Shown here: positions 37,130 to 49,366 of the stretch, in pieces | Numbering within the stretch: position 1 is the stretch's first letter | How the letters are laid out: the number at the start of each line of letters is the position of its first letter | DNA from: Manis javanica | Lineage: Eukaryota; Chordata; Mammalia; Pholidota; Manidae | Direction: 5' to 3' | NCBI RefSeq assembly: GCF_040802235.1 | Contig: NC_133170.1 | Span: 5,905,001 to 5,969,000, forward strand | DNA: 64,000 nucleotides | The notes under the pieces: model-generated | Database searches by the model: none | Seen by the model: the letters and a program-made list of their open reading frames with translations, nothing else | What the model was told of the DNA's origin: nothing | Made by a program: the position numbers and the translations under genes

Positions 37130-37220
37130 TTAGTCCTTCTTTTATTCATTCAACAAGTATTTGCTGAGTTCCTGTTATGTGTTTGGCATGCTCGAAGTAC
37201 TAGGGAGGTAAAACATTGTT
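37130..37220 (-). repeat. L2 3' tail, antisense
   Basis: 'ttttattcattcaacaag', 'tatttgctgagttcctgtta' and 'tgtgtttggcatgctc' match the reverse-strand L2 tail. Confidence 0.6.
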
Positions 37221-37479
37221 TGGAAGCATGCTTTGGTTAATTATTTAGAGGTAAGTAATGTCCAAATGAACTCTAAAAATTAGTCTAATTTTCTAAGACA
37301 CTGACAGTGGATTTTTTTCTTTAGACTTGTAAGTTTTTGTGTTCTAAACTTTTTTTTTTTAGGAGGAATTCCTTGTGGAAACTTCAGTTTCTGATTGCTA
37401 ATTGAACATATTTGTTTTTTTGGTAAATGTTAATAAATTCTTCAATTTTATTTTCAACTCTCCCATATGCCTGCTGTAT

Positions 37480-37860
37480 TCTATTTGTGCTGTAAAGATG
37501 ACCACAAATTTGGTGTCTTAATGCAACACAAATTTATCATGCAGTTCTGTGTTTTAGAAGTCCAACATGGGACTTTAGGGAGCTAAGGTTAAAGTGTTCA
37601 CAGAACTTGGTCCTTTCCAGAGGGTATGGGGAAAACCCATTTCCTTCTCTTTTCCTGCTTCTAGAGGCCACAGGCATCCCTTGGTTTATTCTGCACCTAC
37701 GTGACTAATCTAGGATAATCTCCCCATCTCAAGGTTCAGAATCTGCAAAGTCCCTTTTGCCATGTAGGTAGCATATTCACAGACCCATCCTTGGGTATGC
37801 CTTTATTCTGCACACCACACCTGTAGGCATTTTTATCTCAGAATCCTGGACCTAAAAAGA
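37480..37860 (-). mobile_element. MLT1-type LTR remnant, antisense
   Basis: Order of motifs fits the reverse strand of a MaLR (MLT1-class) LTR: 'gtgctgtaaagatgaccac', 'atgcaacacaaatttatc', 'gcagttctgtgttttagaag', then 'ctgcttctagaggccacagg' and 'catcccttggtttattctg'. Old and without coding content. Confidence 0.5.
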
Positions 37861-39680
37861 AGTAGGCAGATAACAAAAAATATTATTAAGTCATTCTAGT
37901 CAAATGACATTTCTCTTTAACTGGCCATACACTGTTCTAGATACTGCTTATGGCTCTTTTGTTGAGAAGATAAAAACCAAACCTAATTTCTTGACTATGG
38001 ACCAAAGTTCACAACATACACTAGTGTCATGTTTTATGGTCTGTGCACTATTTAATTACAATTTCTCTTCAGCTATTGAAAAAATCCTTAAGCAATTCTG
38101 TACTTCAGATTAACAAAATGAAAAAAATGGTGTGGGTTGAAATTTACCCAAGAAACTTTCTTTTCTTACACATCTTTAATTTTATACAAAAATTACAGAA
38201 TTTCTACAAAGATGGGGAAAAGGAAAGAAGCAGGAATAAATGTAGTCACATGCCCTCATCCAGCTCCTTAAAAACTTGCCAAGGTGATCCAACCTGGCAG
38301 ATGTAGATGTAAAACAATTTATGTAACAGATAAAGTATATATTTGAATTAAAATATTATTCATCTTTATATTTAGAGAGACTGATGACAAGTGTAGATAA
38401 ATAACTACCTAGTTAGCATAGATCTTAAAAAAGCCATTCTTCTAATTTAAGGTTCTTATTGAAATAATCATATATGAGTTTTTAAGAGTGCCTTTATGTA
38501 ACTGCAGATCTCCAATTTAAATAATCCAAAATTTAGTCAGAAAGAAAACATTTGTTATCAACTTGGAAAGAAATATTTGATACATTTTTAATATTTAATG
38601 AATCTCTTCCATATCATTAAGTCCTGCCTCACACTCGTACTTATGTAAATGCCATAGACCTCTTTTTCCTTCTTCAGCCCAATTGATATCTTACAAGTAT
38701 TGGAAATAGAACTCTTTGGGAATCAAGGTGCTACTATTTTTGTGATTGTCATTTTTAATTATTTTATGTTTCTTATTTCAACAAGTCATCATGGACTCTC
38801 TCTCACACTTTTTTCCCATATGTCCAATGGCCTGTCCACAGCTTTATTCAGAAAATCTTCTTATGCCAGTTCATTGAATGAAATTGATTGCTTTTCTACA
38901 GCGTTCGATTCAAGTAAATTCAAGCTGATGACATAAATATTCACTAAGGACCTTCTATGTAAAAGTTTATACTTTGTCCTAAAGCGGAAATAAAGACTAG
39001 TAAAATGCAAGTTATGGTCAAGTACTTTAGTCTAATGGAAGAAACAAGGAACAAATTATTTGCCAACGTATAAATAATACTATATAATCTTTTCCTGATA
39101 ACTGCCACAAATGTGGTCTTTTCTACACACACACACACACACACACACACTTTTGGTACAGATTGTATCTCTTATGAAAATAGCATTTAAAATAACTTTT
39201 GAGTAATGATAGGAATCTGAAAAAAAGAGATGGATATTCTGTGAAGAGAAAACCACATGAGGAAAATTAAAGAAATCAAGACTATAATGTTCTCAAGGGG
39301 AAAAAGTAGACTTAGGTGTGGTAGTATGAGATGAAGGGGGCACCAGTGGGGACCCAAAGTAGAATATCAAATTTAAACTACAATCAATAGGACCTTTAAT
39401 AAAATAACCCCATAGGGGTTTATTTTTATTTCATTTTTATCAGGATAGTGAAACTACCGGAGCTGTTATCTTACATGGCAACTCAGTGTGTTCAGTGGCT
39501 AGGAGTGAGGGATTGTGAAACCTAGCGGGCCTCATAAGGAGTCTGCTCAGCAGTCTAGATGAGGTGAAATGCAGTCAGATTAAGGTGGCAATGGGAATGG
39601 AAAAAAGCTCATATATGCTGGCAGATGCATTATCTGTTGCACTTAAACAGTCTACAGGTTTCTTATGTCTCATATCTGCC
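37860..39680. other. Intron 3: mostly unassigned, one (AC)13 tract
   Basis: AT-rich intronic sequence. A perfect (AC)13 microsatellite occupies 39125-39150. Small open frames at 37904-38306 and 38700-38936 show no domain. Confidence 0.45.
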
Positions 39681-39790
39681 CCTTGCCTCTGAGCTTCTGG
39701 AAGACAGAAATCATCTTGTACATCCCTTGCACCCCTCCCAGCAAATATAAGTGCTTAATCAATAAATACTTGTTGAATAAATGAACTTCA
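39680..39790 (+). repeat. L2 3' tail, sense
   Basis: 'gagcttctggaagacagaa', 'cttgtacatcccttgcac' and the terminal 'caataaatacttgttgaata' follow the L2 3' end. Confidence 0.65.
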
Positions 39791-40675
39791 TGAGTTTTCA
39801 TAGAAAGTCAAATGTAAGCCTGTAAGTACAAATCTACGACTACCTGAGGGGAAAAAAAAGCAATGCAGCGACATATCCTATTGATGACAAATTATTAAAT
39901 AGATGCTTGGTTAGATTTGTTAGTATTAACTACTTCCTATAAACAAAAAATTAAACAATTATTCAGTGTATAGCTGAATACAAATTCACATGTAAAATGA
40001 ACCAGGAATATTTAAGTTTACTGTCAAAAATCTACCAGGCTGAAACAAGAGTCACAATTTTATATTTATAATTTCATTACTAAAAATTATTTCTATACAA
40101 GAAGGATTAATATTTTTATCAGGAATCAGCAGGGTTTCTTTTAAATTTGAAGTTTAATAATGAGGAAATTTTAAAGGCATGTCTTTATTCTGTACAAAAA
40201 ATTAATGTGCAACTTAGGGATCATCCCACTATATACTATGGCCAGCCAGTCACTTCCTGAGCTAACAGAAATATCTGCAATATAGGGAAAAATTACCTTG
40301 AAGAACAGGATGCTCCCTATACCACTATTTTCATAATGGGAAGGGGAAATATATATTCACATTAAGTTACATATATTTTAAAAATCTATGTAAGGACACA
40401 AATTCAATAATGGTAGCTACCGTTGTTAAAAATGGTAGAAACTGGATGAAAATGACAAGGAATGATTTGCAACATATTGCATAATCACATAGATTTTGTT
40501 TTTAAACTGTGAGTATATTTTTCAAGTCTTTTTTCAAAAAGTCCATCTTTATAAAGACTAATGTATTTTGAATATTTAAGTGTGGTATTCTCATGCACAC
40601 TCAAGGAGCCATTGAAAATACAGGTAGATAAGAAAAAGGTTTCCTTATTTTGAACAGAACAACTTTGCATTTTAT
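39790..40675. other. Intron 3, nothing recognised
   Basis: AT-rich intronic DNA. Confidence 0.4.
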
Positions 40676-40925
40676 TTATTTATTCACCTATTCAATGGAC
40701 ATTTTTTCAGCACCAACTGTGTTCTACACAGAAATTCTCACAGGAAAGGAGAGTGTGTGCATAACCACACTGACCTGGTTTACAGCTATAAAGTGCTTGA
40801 ATCTATTATCTTCTAACTAAGGATCTGTCAAGTATTATTCAGAAAAGTAGGCCTTGACATGACAGATTCAAAGCAACTGTTGTCTTCATTTTACCAACTA
40901 TTCAGAGGATTAAATGTACTAGCTG
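40675..40925 (-). repeat. L2 tail and MIR-like stretch, antisense
   Basis: 'ttatttattcacctattcaa' with 'cagcaccaactgtgttc' is the reverse-strand L2 tail (40675-40760). The MIR-like core 'gtcttcattttaccaact' follows at about 40882. Both short and diverged. Confidence 0.45.
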
Positions 40926-42425
40926 AGCTTTGATTTGAAGTAGTATATTTTATTACACATTATTAAAATTTCTTTGGAAGTTTTTTTAAAAATGTTTAAA
41001 TTCATTCTCTTAGTTCCAGTGATATATTTTTCATTATTTGCCCAACCATTCCTAGATTTATCCCAGGATCAGAATAATTCTGTATTCATTTTTGCATTGA
41101 ACTTTCAATGAATTCTCTTCTAAAGTTTGCTAACTATGCAATAATGCGTTAGCCAATCACATCTTAAAAAGTAGTAAATTTCCAACCTCATTCTAAAGAA
41201 AAAAGTGTGGTGGAAGGCACGGCAGTAGGGAGAAAATCTTTTTAGTCAAAGGGATCTCACTGATCTCCCCTGTGCAGCAAGCAGGAGTGCAGCCATAGAT
41301 TTACCTGGGGACAGTGAACCCACATCTGCTCTTCAGCATTCCTGATTGTCTGTTTCATCTCAGCAGTAAGCCTGACCCCTGACCCTGACAGTCATAGACA
41401 TAAGATCTGCTAATGGGCCACCTTTAATTGATTGCTATTAACTCAAATGGTGCAAATAAACTCTATAAACCTATCTGTAAGGTCTTTAAGTTATTTTGCA
41501 AGAACTGATTGGAAGTATCTGTGTTGCAACATAAAATTAAATGAAAATCAAGTGTAAAGTAATAGAGTCTGTCATAGACAGTCACAGGACTGTGAACGTT
41601 CCCAAGGCATAATTCTCCTTGGCCTTAACACCTGCTCAAGTCAGGCAGACAAGGGAACTTTGTCTCATAAATATTTGGTATTCAGTAAATCACTATTACT
41701 ATTTTTTGAAGTTAAATCACATCTCCATACATTTAGAGGATGAGACGGAACAGTGTCTGTTCAGTGTATTTTGAGCTGAGAGGGGGATCCAGATGAGTGA
41801 GTCTCAGATTTTAGCAATGTTTGCAATGGTTCACAATTCAGTAAACAGTGGATGAGTTTAACAAGAGCAACAATAAAAATTAGCATTTCATGTGAAAGAT
41901 TACAGGTGAAATTGGCTTTAAAGTAGCCCACAATAATGATTGTAATCACCTTCTATTAGCAGTTTAAGCAGTAGATTCTTGTAACATTGATTAAAGTGTT
42001 CTGTTTCACAAAACAAAAAACAAAAAATCAAAGTGAGTGCATCTCTAAAACTTAAATTTGTGCCACCAGTTTTAAACTAATTCAACACTGATGCCACACT
42101 TTTTAAATAAATGTAGAATTGTTGGGTGAGCACAGTATGATATTTTGAGTCACTGAAAGAATTATTCAAAAATCAGTAGCCAACACTATATTCTAATCAT
42201 AATATTTGGAATTGTGTTAAAATGTAAGGTGAATTTTTTTTGCATAAATACATTGCATTTATATAATTTCCAGTTTAAATTCCTACATGATCTACTTGTG
42301 AAGATTATCACTGCCATGTAATTTCTCTGTCATCCCTGGGTCTCTGTCTGTCTTGGCTATGGTTACAAGAAGTGTGTCCATAATCACGAAAGAACTCAGC
42401 TCTGGGACACACTGACAGCTTCTGC
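40925..42425. other. Intron 3, nothing recognised
   Basis: AT-rich intronic DNA with no identifiable gene or repeat family. Confidence 0.4.
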
Positions 42426-42590
42426 ATCCTTGCTGTGTCACCTATCTCTATGGCCTTGAGTTATTAAATCTCTCTAAGCCTTAATTATCTTATCTGTAAA
42501 ATGGGGATTATGAGAAGACCAACTGCGTGGTTGAATACACTGAATAAAACGAGGGTTTAGCACAGAGCCAGGCATTTGCAAATGCTCCCT
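42425..42590 (+). repeat. MIR SINE, sense
   Basis: 'tgctgtgtcacctatctcta', 'aagccttaattatcttatct' and the core 'gtaaaatggggattatgaga', ending with 'agcacagagccaggcatt'. Clear sense MIR. Confidence 0.75.
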
Positions 42591-42984
42591 CGTAGCTGGC
42601 AAGAATAAGCTACCAGCCGAGTAAGATCATCAGCATATGGTTTCAGTTGTTACTGACATGAACTAGTAGTAAAGATCTTGGTGCTAAAAATGGCTGTGTC
42701 CTGGTTTAAGGTGTTATGCTTTTCTGTTTGGGTGGGAAAGGCTTGGGTGAGAGTGAAATTTTTTAGTTACTATAATGCTAAGATTCAGAGAGTGAATATT
42801 CTTACTTCTTTGTACAAAATACCTGTTCTCAATGTCACCTGGATCCCCCCATCTCCACCTGACAGCTCTTACCTTCCCACTGAACACTTCCACCTCCTTG
42901 TCCCTCACCAGCCTGTTCATGCGTTTATTAAAAAGTGCATCTTCTAAAACCTCAGGAGCTAAAGATGCTTAATCTATTGGGTGT

Positions 42985-43440
42985 GCGTCCATTTAGCTTC
43001 ATTCTCCAGCATTCGCCCTGCTCGGGGCCTTCCGGGGCTGGCCCGTTGGGTGCATAGACTCTGCGCTCTGAGCTCTGCAAACAGACCTTAGGGCCGGAGG
43101 GGAATGACATTTGGGTCTGTAAGGTCTCAGGATCTTTCTCTACGTCCTTCACCTGAGGGTTCAGTCCCTCTCAAAGCAGTCGTCTTCTCACCGCGTTCCT
43201 TCTGAGTCCGGGCAATGGCCGCTCCCTTGCCCTTTCAGACCTGGAGGTCATTACACGCGCCTCTGCTGTTCCCAGCGCCAGGGCACTGCACCGGCCGAGG
43301 CAGTTTTCTGCTTCCCGCCCATGTCCCCGTAGAGGGTACCTTCATTAAGCCCTCTGGAATTACTCTAATTTGTGCTTGCCATCTGTTTCCTCCTGGATTC
43401 CCGATTGACACCCTGAGGGAAATGATTCCTGATGACAAAT
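42985..43440. other. CpG-rich islet in intron 3 (possibly LTR-derived)
   Basis: About 20 CpG dinucleotides lie between 43010 and 43332, far above the surrounding intron. The right-hand end ('aagccctctggaattactct', 'tgtgcttgccatctgtttcc') has the style of an old ERV LTR 3' part, so the islet may be LTR-derived. Whether it acts as a promoter cannot be told from sequence. The 75-codon frame 43215-43442 has no recognised domain. Confidence 0.4.
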
Positions 43441-44270
43441 AGGTTAATTTACAGTAACCTTCTTGGACTATGCCATGTGTCTGAAACAGTCCATGGTTCC
43501 TTCTCTTTGCAGGAGCCAAATTAGTCCTTAAAAGCTTGATAATAAGACAGGGCTTTCAACCACAGTACATGAGAAAGAACCAAGACCTCTGCTAAAATAC
43601 ACAGAGGATTTCAAAGGAACTCCTTAAATTGGAATTTCACATTTCATTGCAATGTGAAGAGTCAAAATTGCTGCCTTTTAAAAATCAAGATTTCAGACAG
43701 GAATGCTAACATCATTTATTTAGAATAATCTGGAAAATAACTACGTTAATATTATGGGTTTTAAAACATATGTGCCCAGTGTCTTACTTCAGAAATTTTA
43801 AATAGAAATACATATAAAATGCTATACATGTTCCTGTTTTTTAAGTAGAAACCACTGAAAATTTTACCTTTTCTTAATAATGTCTTTATGACTGTTGTTA
43901 TAACAAATCTAAAAGGCAGATTTTTATTTCTATCCATTGCTCTTCTTCTACACCGTTTCACCTCCATTATAAGTATACATGCTTCCTGAATTTCATACAT
44001 TTCCAATTTGCTACTTTTAGGTTGTATAGTAAAACACCTAGTTGGGAGCACGATATACAAATGAAATCAGTGAGTCATAAATAATGACCTAAGATATTGA
44101 TCTCAAAGTGCATAAGAATTGTAATAGATAAGAAGTCCCTTCATACTAACTTAAGAGTTCATGAGTATGTTTTGGGTAGGAATTTGAGACCTCGCGTACC
44201 TAGATCATGTGATCATAAAACTTCAAAATTGCTATTTCAAGTGTAATCCTTTCGATATATAGTTTAGAAA
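43440..44270. other. Intron 3, nothing recognised
   Basis: AT-rich intronic DNA; the minus-strand frame 43761-44060 has no recognised domain. Confidence 0.35.
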
Positions 44271-44385
44271 AGGGGGTCTCAGAGACATTAGGAAAATCAC
44301 TTAAATTGACACAGCTGTTTAACAGAAGGTCCAGAACTGGATTTTAAGTCTCCAGTTAACTCTTAGTGCAGTATTGTTTGCCTTG
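44270..44385 (-). repeat. MIR SINE fragment, antisense
   Basis: 'gggtctcagagacattagga', 'aaatcacttaaattgacaca' and 'ccagaactggattttaag' follow reverse-strand MIR. Confidence 0.5.
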
Positions 44386-45235
44386 AATTATGTTAGGGTG
44401 TTAACAAGATTGGAATATACTCAGAAGGGATGAAAAAAATTGAATTTTTTTAAACATGGAATCCAACTTGTGGCTTAGAGTTGAAATCTCAAAACACTTA
44501 TTACATTGTTTGAATTAAAGAAAATTTTAATATGATACTCTGATAAAAATATATGTATAAGGCCTTTAAAACTTATTCTGTCAAGTCTGTCTTGTTAACA
44601 ATTTTTGTCAAAATACATGACGCAATGACTTTCCTGGCCTTATTCAAAAGAGCAATTGTAATCAGTGTTATTTTAGGAAGTATCTAAGTAATTTTTATCT
44701 CTTAAATGTAATTAATGAAAAACTCATATTGGGGGTACAAATTAATTTTATTATTCATGTCTTTCTATATTTTAATGCTTGGAGGTTGTAGAAATAAGGA
44801 GAAGCTTTTTAGCCCCATGAAGTTCTAGCAACATACCTGGGTCTGTTGTAAGTTTCAGGAACTTAGTTTAGTTCTAAAGGTATTGTTGATTAAAAGTGTT
44901 CCTTTCTCTCTTGCATTTAACCACCTTAATTTTATTAATTATTAATATACTCTCATATGGAGTTGATTTTTAAATGTGAATGTTCACATATTCTTTCTCC
45001 TCTATAATAGATTGCATTAAAGTTTCCTATAAATTAGGGAACTGATTTTCTAATTTCTAAAATTTTTTTCTAAGAAATACAGTATTTCATCTGCTAGCTT
45101 GGAAAATCTAAGGCCGTGAAAACAATTCTAAGTTGTTGTTCTGGACAGTATAATTTGAAGCATTATTTCCATGGGAGAAAGTCACAGAGAGAAGCGGAAA
45201 ATTACAGGAACTGAGGTGAATATACATTTTAATTA
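44385..45235. other. Intron 3, nothing recognised
   Basis: AT-rich intronic DNA. Confidence 0.4.
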
Positions 45236-45420
45236 GAATCTTGGCTCTGCTACCTTCTAGCTCTCTCACTTTGGGTAAGTTGATTAAAATTTCTGCACTT
45301 GGTTCTCATCCATTTAAAAAAAAGGTTTGTAATATCAACCCCACAGGACTTTTTGAAAATAAATGAGATAATAAATGTGAAGTTTCTTCTAACATTTAAA
45401 GTTTCCAAGTGTCATTTATC
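45235..45420 (+). repeat. MIR SINE, sense
   Basis: 'ttggctctgctaccttctag', 'ctttgggtaagttgattaaa' and 'caaccccacaggactttttg' give the sense MIR order. Confidence 0.7.
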
Positions 45421-45790
45421 CCCGATATGCTATCATCTTGCACACAAAGAAACTATTTGTCATCCACTAGGTTATTAATATGCCAGTTTGTTCCGTGTCC
45501 TAAATTTCCTGCCCCAGTATTTAAATTCCTTACCCTAATCTTTAAATTTCTTACGTGAATTAGCCTCGTATTTTTTTTTTAATGAACTAGAGGTAACTTT
45601 TTCTGTGTTCTTTTCCTCAATCTTGAAATGGAATAAAACATAACAGTGTTACAAAAGACTGTGCTGTGGAAAAAACTGCATTAAGTCTCTATAAATTTCA
45701 TTTACTAAACAAGAAATCTTACTAAATAACAGTTTTACTCATGGTTTTGGAGTGCTTTTAAATGTTTAAATACTGTATACACAGTCCCAC
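45420..45790. other. Intron 3, nothing recognised
   Basis: AT-rich intronic DNA. Confidence 0.4.
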
Positions 45791-47100
45791 ACCCCATGAG
45801 TCAGTCCTTCCAACTGAAAGCTGGTGTCAGCTTAGGCCCCTCCCTGGGGCACATAGCTAGCGGGTTGGCTGACGAGGTGGGCTGCTCCGAAGGTTATTAC
45901 TCCAGAGACCAGTGCATAATTTGTGCCGCGGCCTATAAGGGGTGGCCTCCCCTCCCCCAGGCAGGAAAGGATGCCCCCTCTTTCCCAGAGACCGCTACAG
46001 TTTAGCACCACTGCTGACCAAGAGCAGCCCGGCCACCAGCAGGCGTGAGTGTCTCAGCACCTTCAGGGAGCTCTTCAGATCAGCAAAGAGTGGCCTTGCC
46101 CACACCAAACACTCTTGACTTGCTGGTCAAACCTCTGGGGTGTTCAGTGTAAAAGTCCATCACGTGATGAGGACCGCTGCTGTTTCTGTGGTGTCAGGGA
46201 TGTGATGGTCCTCTCCCCTCCAGGTGGCAGAGTTTGATAAGAAAGCCTTTATAGTGAAGCTCAAAACAATTTCATCAAGACAAGTTCAAACCATGAACAA
46301 CTTTATCCAAAACCAGTTTTCAAAACATGGCTTTGAAATCATAACAAGGCAGGACACACAGATGACACTATGCAAACCAGTGTGAGGGGGAGACTCTAAC
46401 GTACTGAAGCCAAGTTCACCCCACCAAGCGCCTATGTATAGTCATACCGAGAGGGACTCCTTTCATTGATAAAGGTATGTAGAGGCATCAGCCTAAGGGG
46501 AGCGGTGTACAGTTCATCACACGCGTTTCTATGTGTCCCAAGCTGCTCTTGTCCCAGTGTCTCTCTGAGGCTCTCCCCTTGGCTTCAGACTCCTTACTAC
46601 ACAGGTAGTTGTGAAGCTTGATTTGTTAAATCCAGGAAAGGCTGTTTTACAACTTCAGCTCTGTCTCTGCAACCTGCACTCTTCATGCCTCCTGGTAGCT
46701 GAGTGTGCAGCTGTTCTGGATGGGGTGAGGGCTAAACCGTCTTGACAGGCAGTGCTTTCCACTTGGACTGGGAGCTGCAAATCCTCCCAGAGAAACACAC
46801 TGTTAAATGGCATCACTGGGTTGTGACCATCAGTCACTTCATGTTCGGTGGGGGCTGTGACTACCCCATCACTAACACTGCTGTGTTCTCTGCCCACTTC
46901 TACCCTGACTCCAGCAAAGTTCCACCTGGATTTTGTGCCCTGGCCAAGCACAATGCTTAACATTTTATGCTCAATGCAAAGTGCCTTCACTCCTTGTCAC
47001 AGAAATGCGAGCAGGTCCTGCTAAAGAACACCTAGCAAGCATTGTCTCTGCAAGGGGAGATGGCAGGAAAGAATCAATAGGAAAATGTGGTGTAAAAACC
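45790..47100 (+). other. GC-richer unidentified block, possible dead retrocopy
   Basis: The composition differs from the flanking intron (GC-richer, several CpGs, broken open frames). Open stretches on the + strand include 45796-46005, about 46222-46383 (decoding as AEFDKKAFIVKLKTISSRQV and onward, ending in a stop) and 46742-46960. They lie in different frames separated by stops. This would fit a decayed processed pseudogene, but I do not recognise the protein, and there is no clear poly(A) tail or target-site duplication. It could equally be an LTR or a chance block. Confidence 0.3.
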
Positions 47101-47790
47101 CAGGCATCTAGGTTTTGGGATAGACTGCTCCTTGCCCATTCCTTTCCCCACCCTTTGCAAATATGATGAAATCTGGTTTAATTAGAATCACTGAGAGAAG
47201 GAGGAAGTGCTGTGGGAAAATTGTGGCTCTTTGAAAGAAGAGGAGGGAAATGGGCCAGGAACTGGAGAAGGGTTGTAATGTTAATTACATTTGCTAATTA
47301 TGTTCCAGCAAACAGCTTCCTCTGCCTTCCCATTTGCGTCCCAGAGTCCCTGGACCGCTGTGCTGATGGGTTGGAGGAGACGGCCAGATGTGCCAAGAAA
47401 AAACAGCCCTCTGGACCCCTTAGGGATACACTTGATTCTGAAATTCCAATGTGCTATAGCAAACATAATCACCTAGGTCACACTAGAGGGATTTATAAAG
47501 AAATAAAGTTCAACAAAATGAATAGATGGGAGTCCCCTACCTTCACCTCCCTGAATCCTTAGTATATGTCTAAGTGGATCAAAACACTTTGATTGTTAGT
47601 TTATGGACTCTCGAGGCCACCATATGTGGCCATGCCCTCGCACCGTTGCAGGGGGTTCCCCTCCCAAAGCCGAGCACACCCACGTACAATGCTGTTCTTT
47701 GTTCTCTTGCTCTGGCTGCTGAGTAGTATTCAGTCTAGACAGTTGTGCCTGCTGCCTCTGAAGTCACCACCTGACCTAATGCTTTTGTGA
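47100..47790. other. Intron 3, nothing recognised
   Basis: Includes overlapping short frames at 47212-47562 without recognisable domain. Composition is intermediate; possibly the continuation of the preceding block. Confidence 0.3.
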
Positions 47791-48000
47791 TTTATTCATG
47801 CAATACGTTTTTTTTATTGAGCATCAACCCTACACCAGTCACTGGCCCTAGGAAAACTGTTGCAACAGGAAAAAAAGATAGTATTTTGTAAAGCACCTAT
47901 CATGTGTTGGGCTGTCAGTGGAGCCCATAACATACATTCTCTGTGCACATTATTCTTATTAAATCTAACTGCAGCCCCTCCAGGTGATTTTAGCCAGGAC
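47790..48000 (-). repeat. L2 tail/MIR relic, antisense
   Basis: 'tttattgagcatcaacccta' and 'caccagtcactggcccta' resemble the reverse-strand L2 tail. 'aaagcacctatcatgtgttg' and 'ttattcttattaaatcta' resemble a reverse-strand MIR. Two short overlapping relics. Confidence 0.45.
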
Positions 48001-48119
48001 ACGGATCTTACCTGCCTGCAGAGATCAGGGGTGATCTAAGTTAAGTATTCCCGAGGATGGGTTACTTAGAATAAAGCCAGGGTTTGCCGTCTAAGTTCTC
48101 CTATGGCCCGAGCCTGTGG

Positions 48120-48340
48120 TCTCTGTTTACCATCTGGTCGTGACTGGACACTCCAAGCCTCACCTTGCAGCTGCTTTATATGCTGCGCCCTCTGTTTTCA
48201 ATTCCCTTTCCCGTTAGTCATTCCTCAAGGTTCAGGTTAAAAGTCACACACCTCTGAAATCCTTGTGGATCCGCATGGGAAGAATTGCTAGTTTTCATCT
48301 CTATTCCTATAATTCAAACCCAAGAATTCTTAAAAGCACC
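48120..48340 (+). repeat. L2 3' fragment, sense
   Basis: 'tcattcctcaaggttcaggt' with 'aaaagtcacacacctctga' matches the stretch of L2 that normally reads as 'caggtctcagctcaaatgtc'. Diverged. Confidence 0.5.
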
Positions 48341-48868
48341 TACCACACTGGGTCAAAAAAATAAAAAAAGCATGTGCTTTAAAATTATGCAGACCTATGT
48401 TGTTAGAACAGTTTGTCTCCTCATTAATTGTATGATGTTCTGAGAGGTTATGTGACTTGTCCAAAAGCATGTGTAGGTCCTGTAAGGAGAGAGATTTTGC
48501 CGTAGTCATCGGTGCTTCCCCAGTGACTAAGAACTCTGCCTGGCATTTTGGATGCTGTCACTAAACGTGAGCATGCTAATGCAGGAAAGAGTGTTCAGAG
48601 ATTGACTAGGCATTTGATAACAGCTGGAGTGCAGCATTTGGGGGGCTGTGGGAGTCTAACAAGAGATTTGTAAGATGAAGGTAGAAAAGAATTTAGGGAC
48701 CAGATTATTAGGGACCACATGCATCCTCTTGAGGAGGGTGGAGTCTATATTATAGCCCCTTGGGTACTGTACACATCAGAGAGTCAAACACAATCCCCTC
48801 TGAAATTCTTAGCAGAGTCAGGGGACAGTATAAATGGCATTGCACATTTGTTATCTAGTGTGGTCTTT
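48340..48868. other. Intron 3, mostly unassigned
   Basis: A MIR-like antisense stretch is possible at 48425-48490 ('tctgagaggttatgtgactt'). Otherwise nothing recognised. Confidence 0.35.
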
Positions 48869-49366
48869 CCGGGAAACCCCAGCCCGATCAACCCTGATGC
48901 TGCATCCTTTCTCACCTAGCACATTGGCTGGAAATTTAAGTAATAGCCATTTTTTTATGACCACTTGTTCTTGAACTTGAAATTGAGCTCTCTGCACCAG
49001 TTGTTCCTTTGTGGTCTTTCCACGGAGGCCCCACCAGTTCTGTAGCAAACAAGTTCTGAAGTGGCCTTTCCAGAAACCCTCAATGTGTCTGGTCTGTATG
49101 TACTATTTAATCCTCATTATACTGGTGCTTAAAATTACAAAATATTAGAGTTAGCCAATAAACTAGTTCACTTTTTTGAGCATCTTCATGTTATACGAAA
49201 GACACTGAGGTCATGTGAGGTTAAGTTGGCTGCCCAAGGTTAAATTCCATGATTCTCTCAGGCAGATGGGAGGTGTGGGTCAAAGAGAAATAGATTATTT
49301 TACATTAGTTTGATTCCAATAGACGCACCCTGGGTCTGCATTTCACGGTAGCTTCATTTGGGAACA
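48869..49366 (+). repeat. Source copy of a 498-bp dispersed duplication
   Basis: This segment recurs at 51817-52314 in the same orientation, with 14 mismatches counted by eye over 498 bp (about 97% identity) and no indels. Here it is continuous with its flanks; at the other site it interrupts an RPS20 pseudogene, so this is taken as the original. It contains a reverse-strand MIR relic (about 49180-49260, 'gaggttaagttggctgccca'). A motif TGGYCTTTCC occurs at 48861 (just at the left border), 49012 and 49062. No gene recognised. Confidence 0.9.

Noticed and set aside
48851..49048. Minus-strand open frame conserved between 48.9 kb and 51.8 kb copies
   Set aside because: Its conservation is explained by the recent 498-bp duplication; the substitutions do not suggest coding constraint and no family is recognised.
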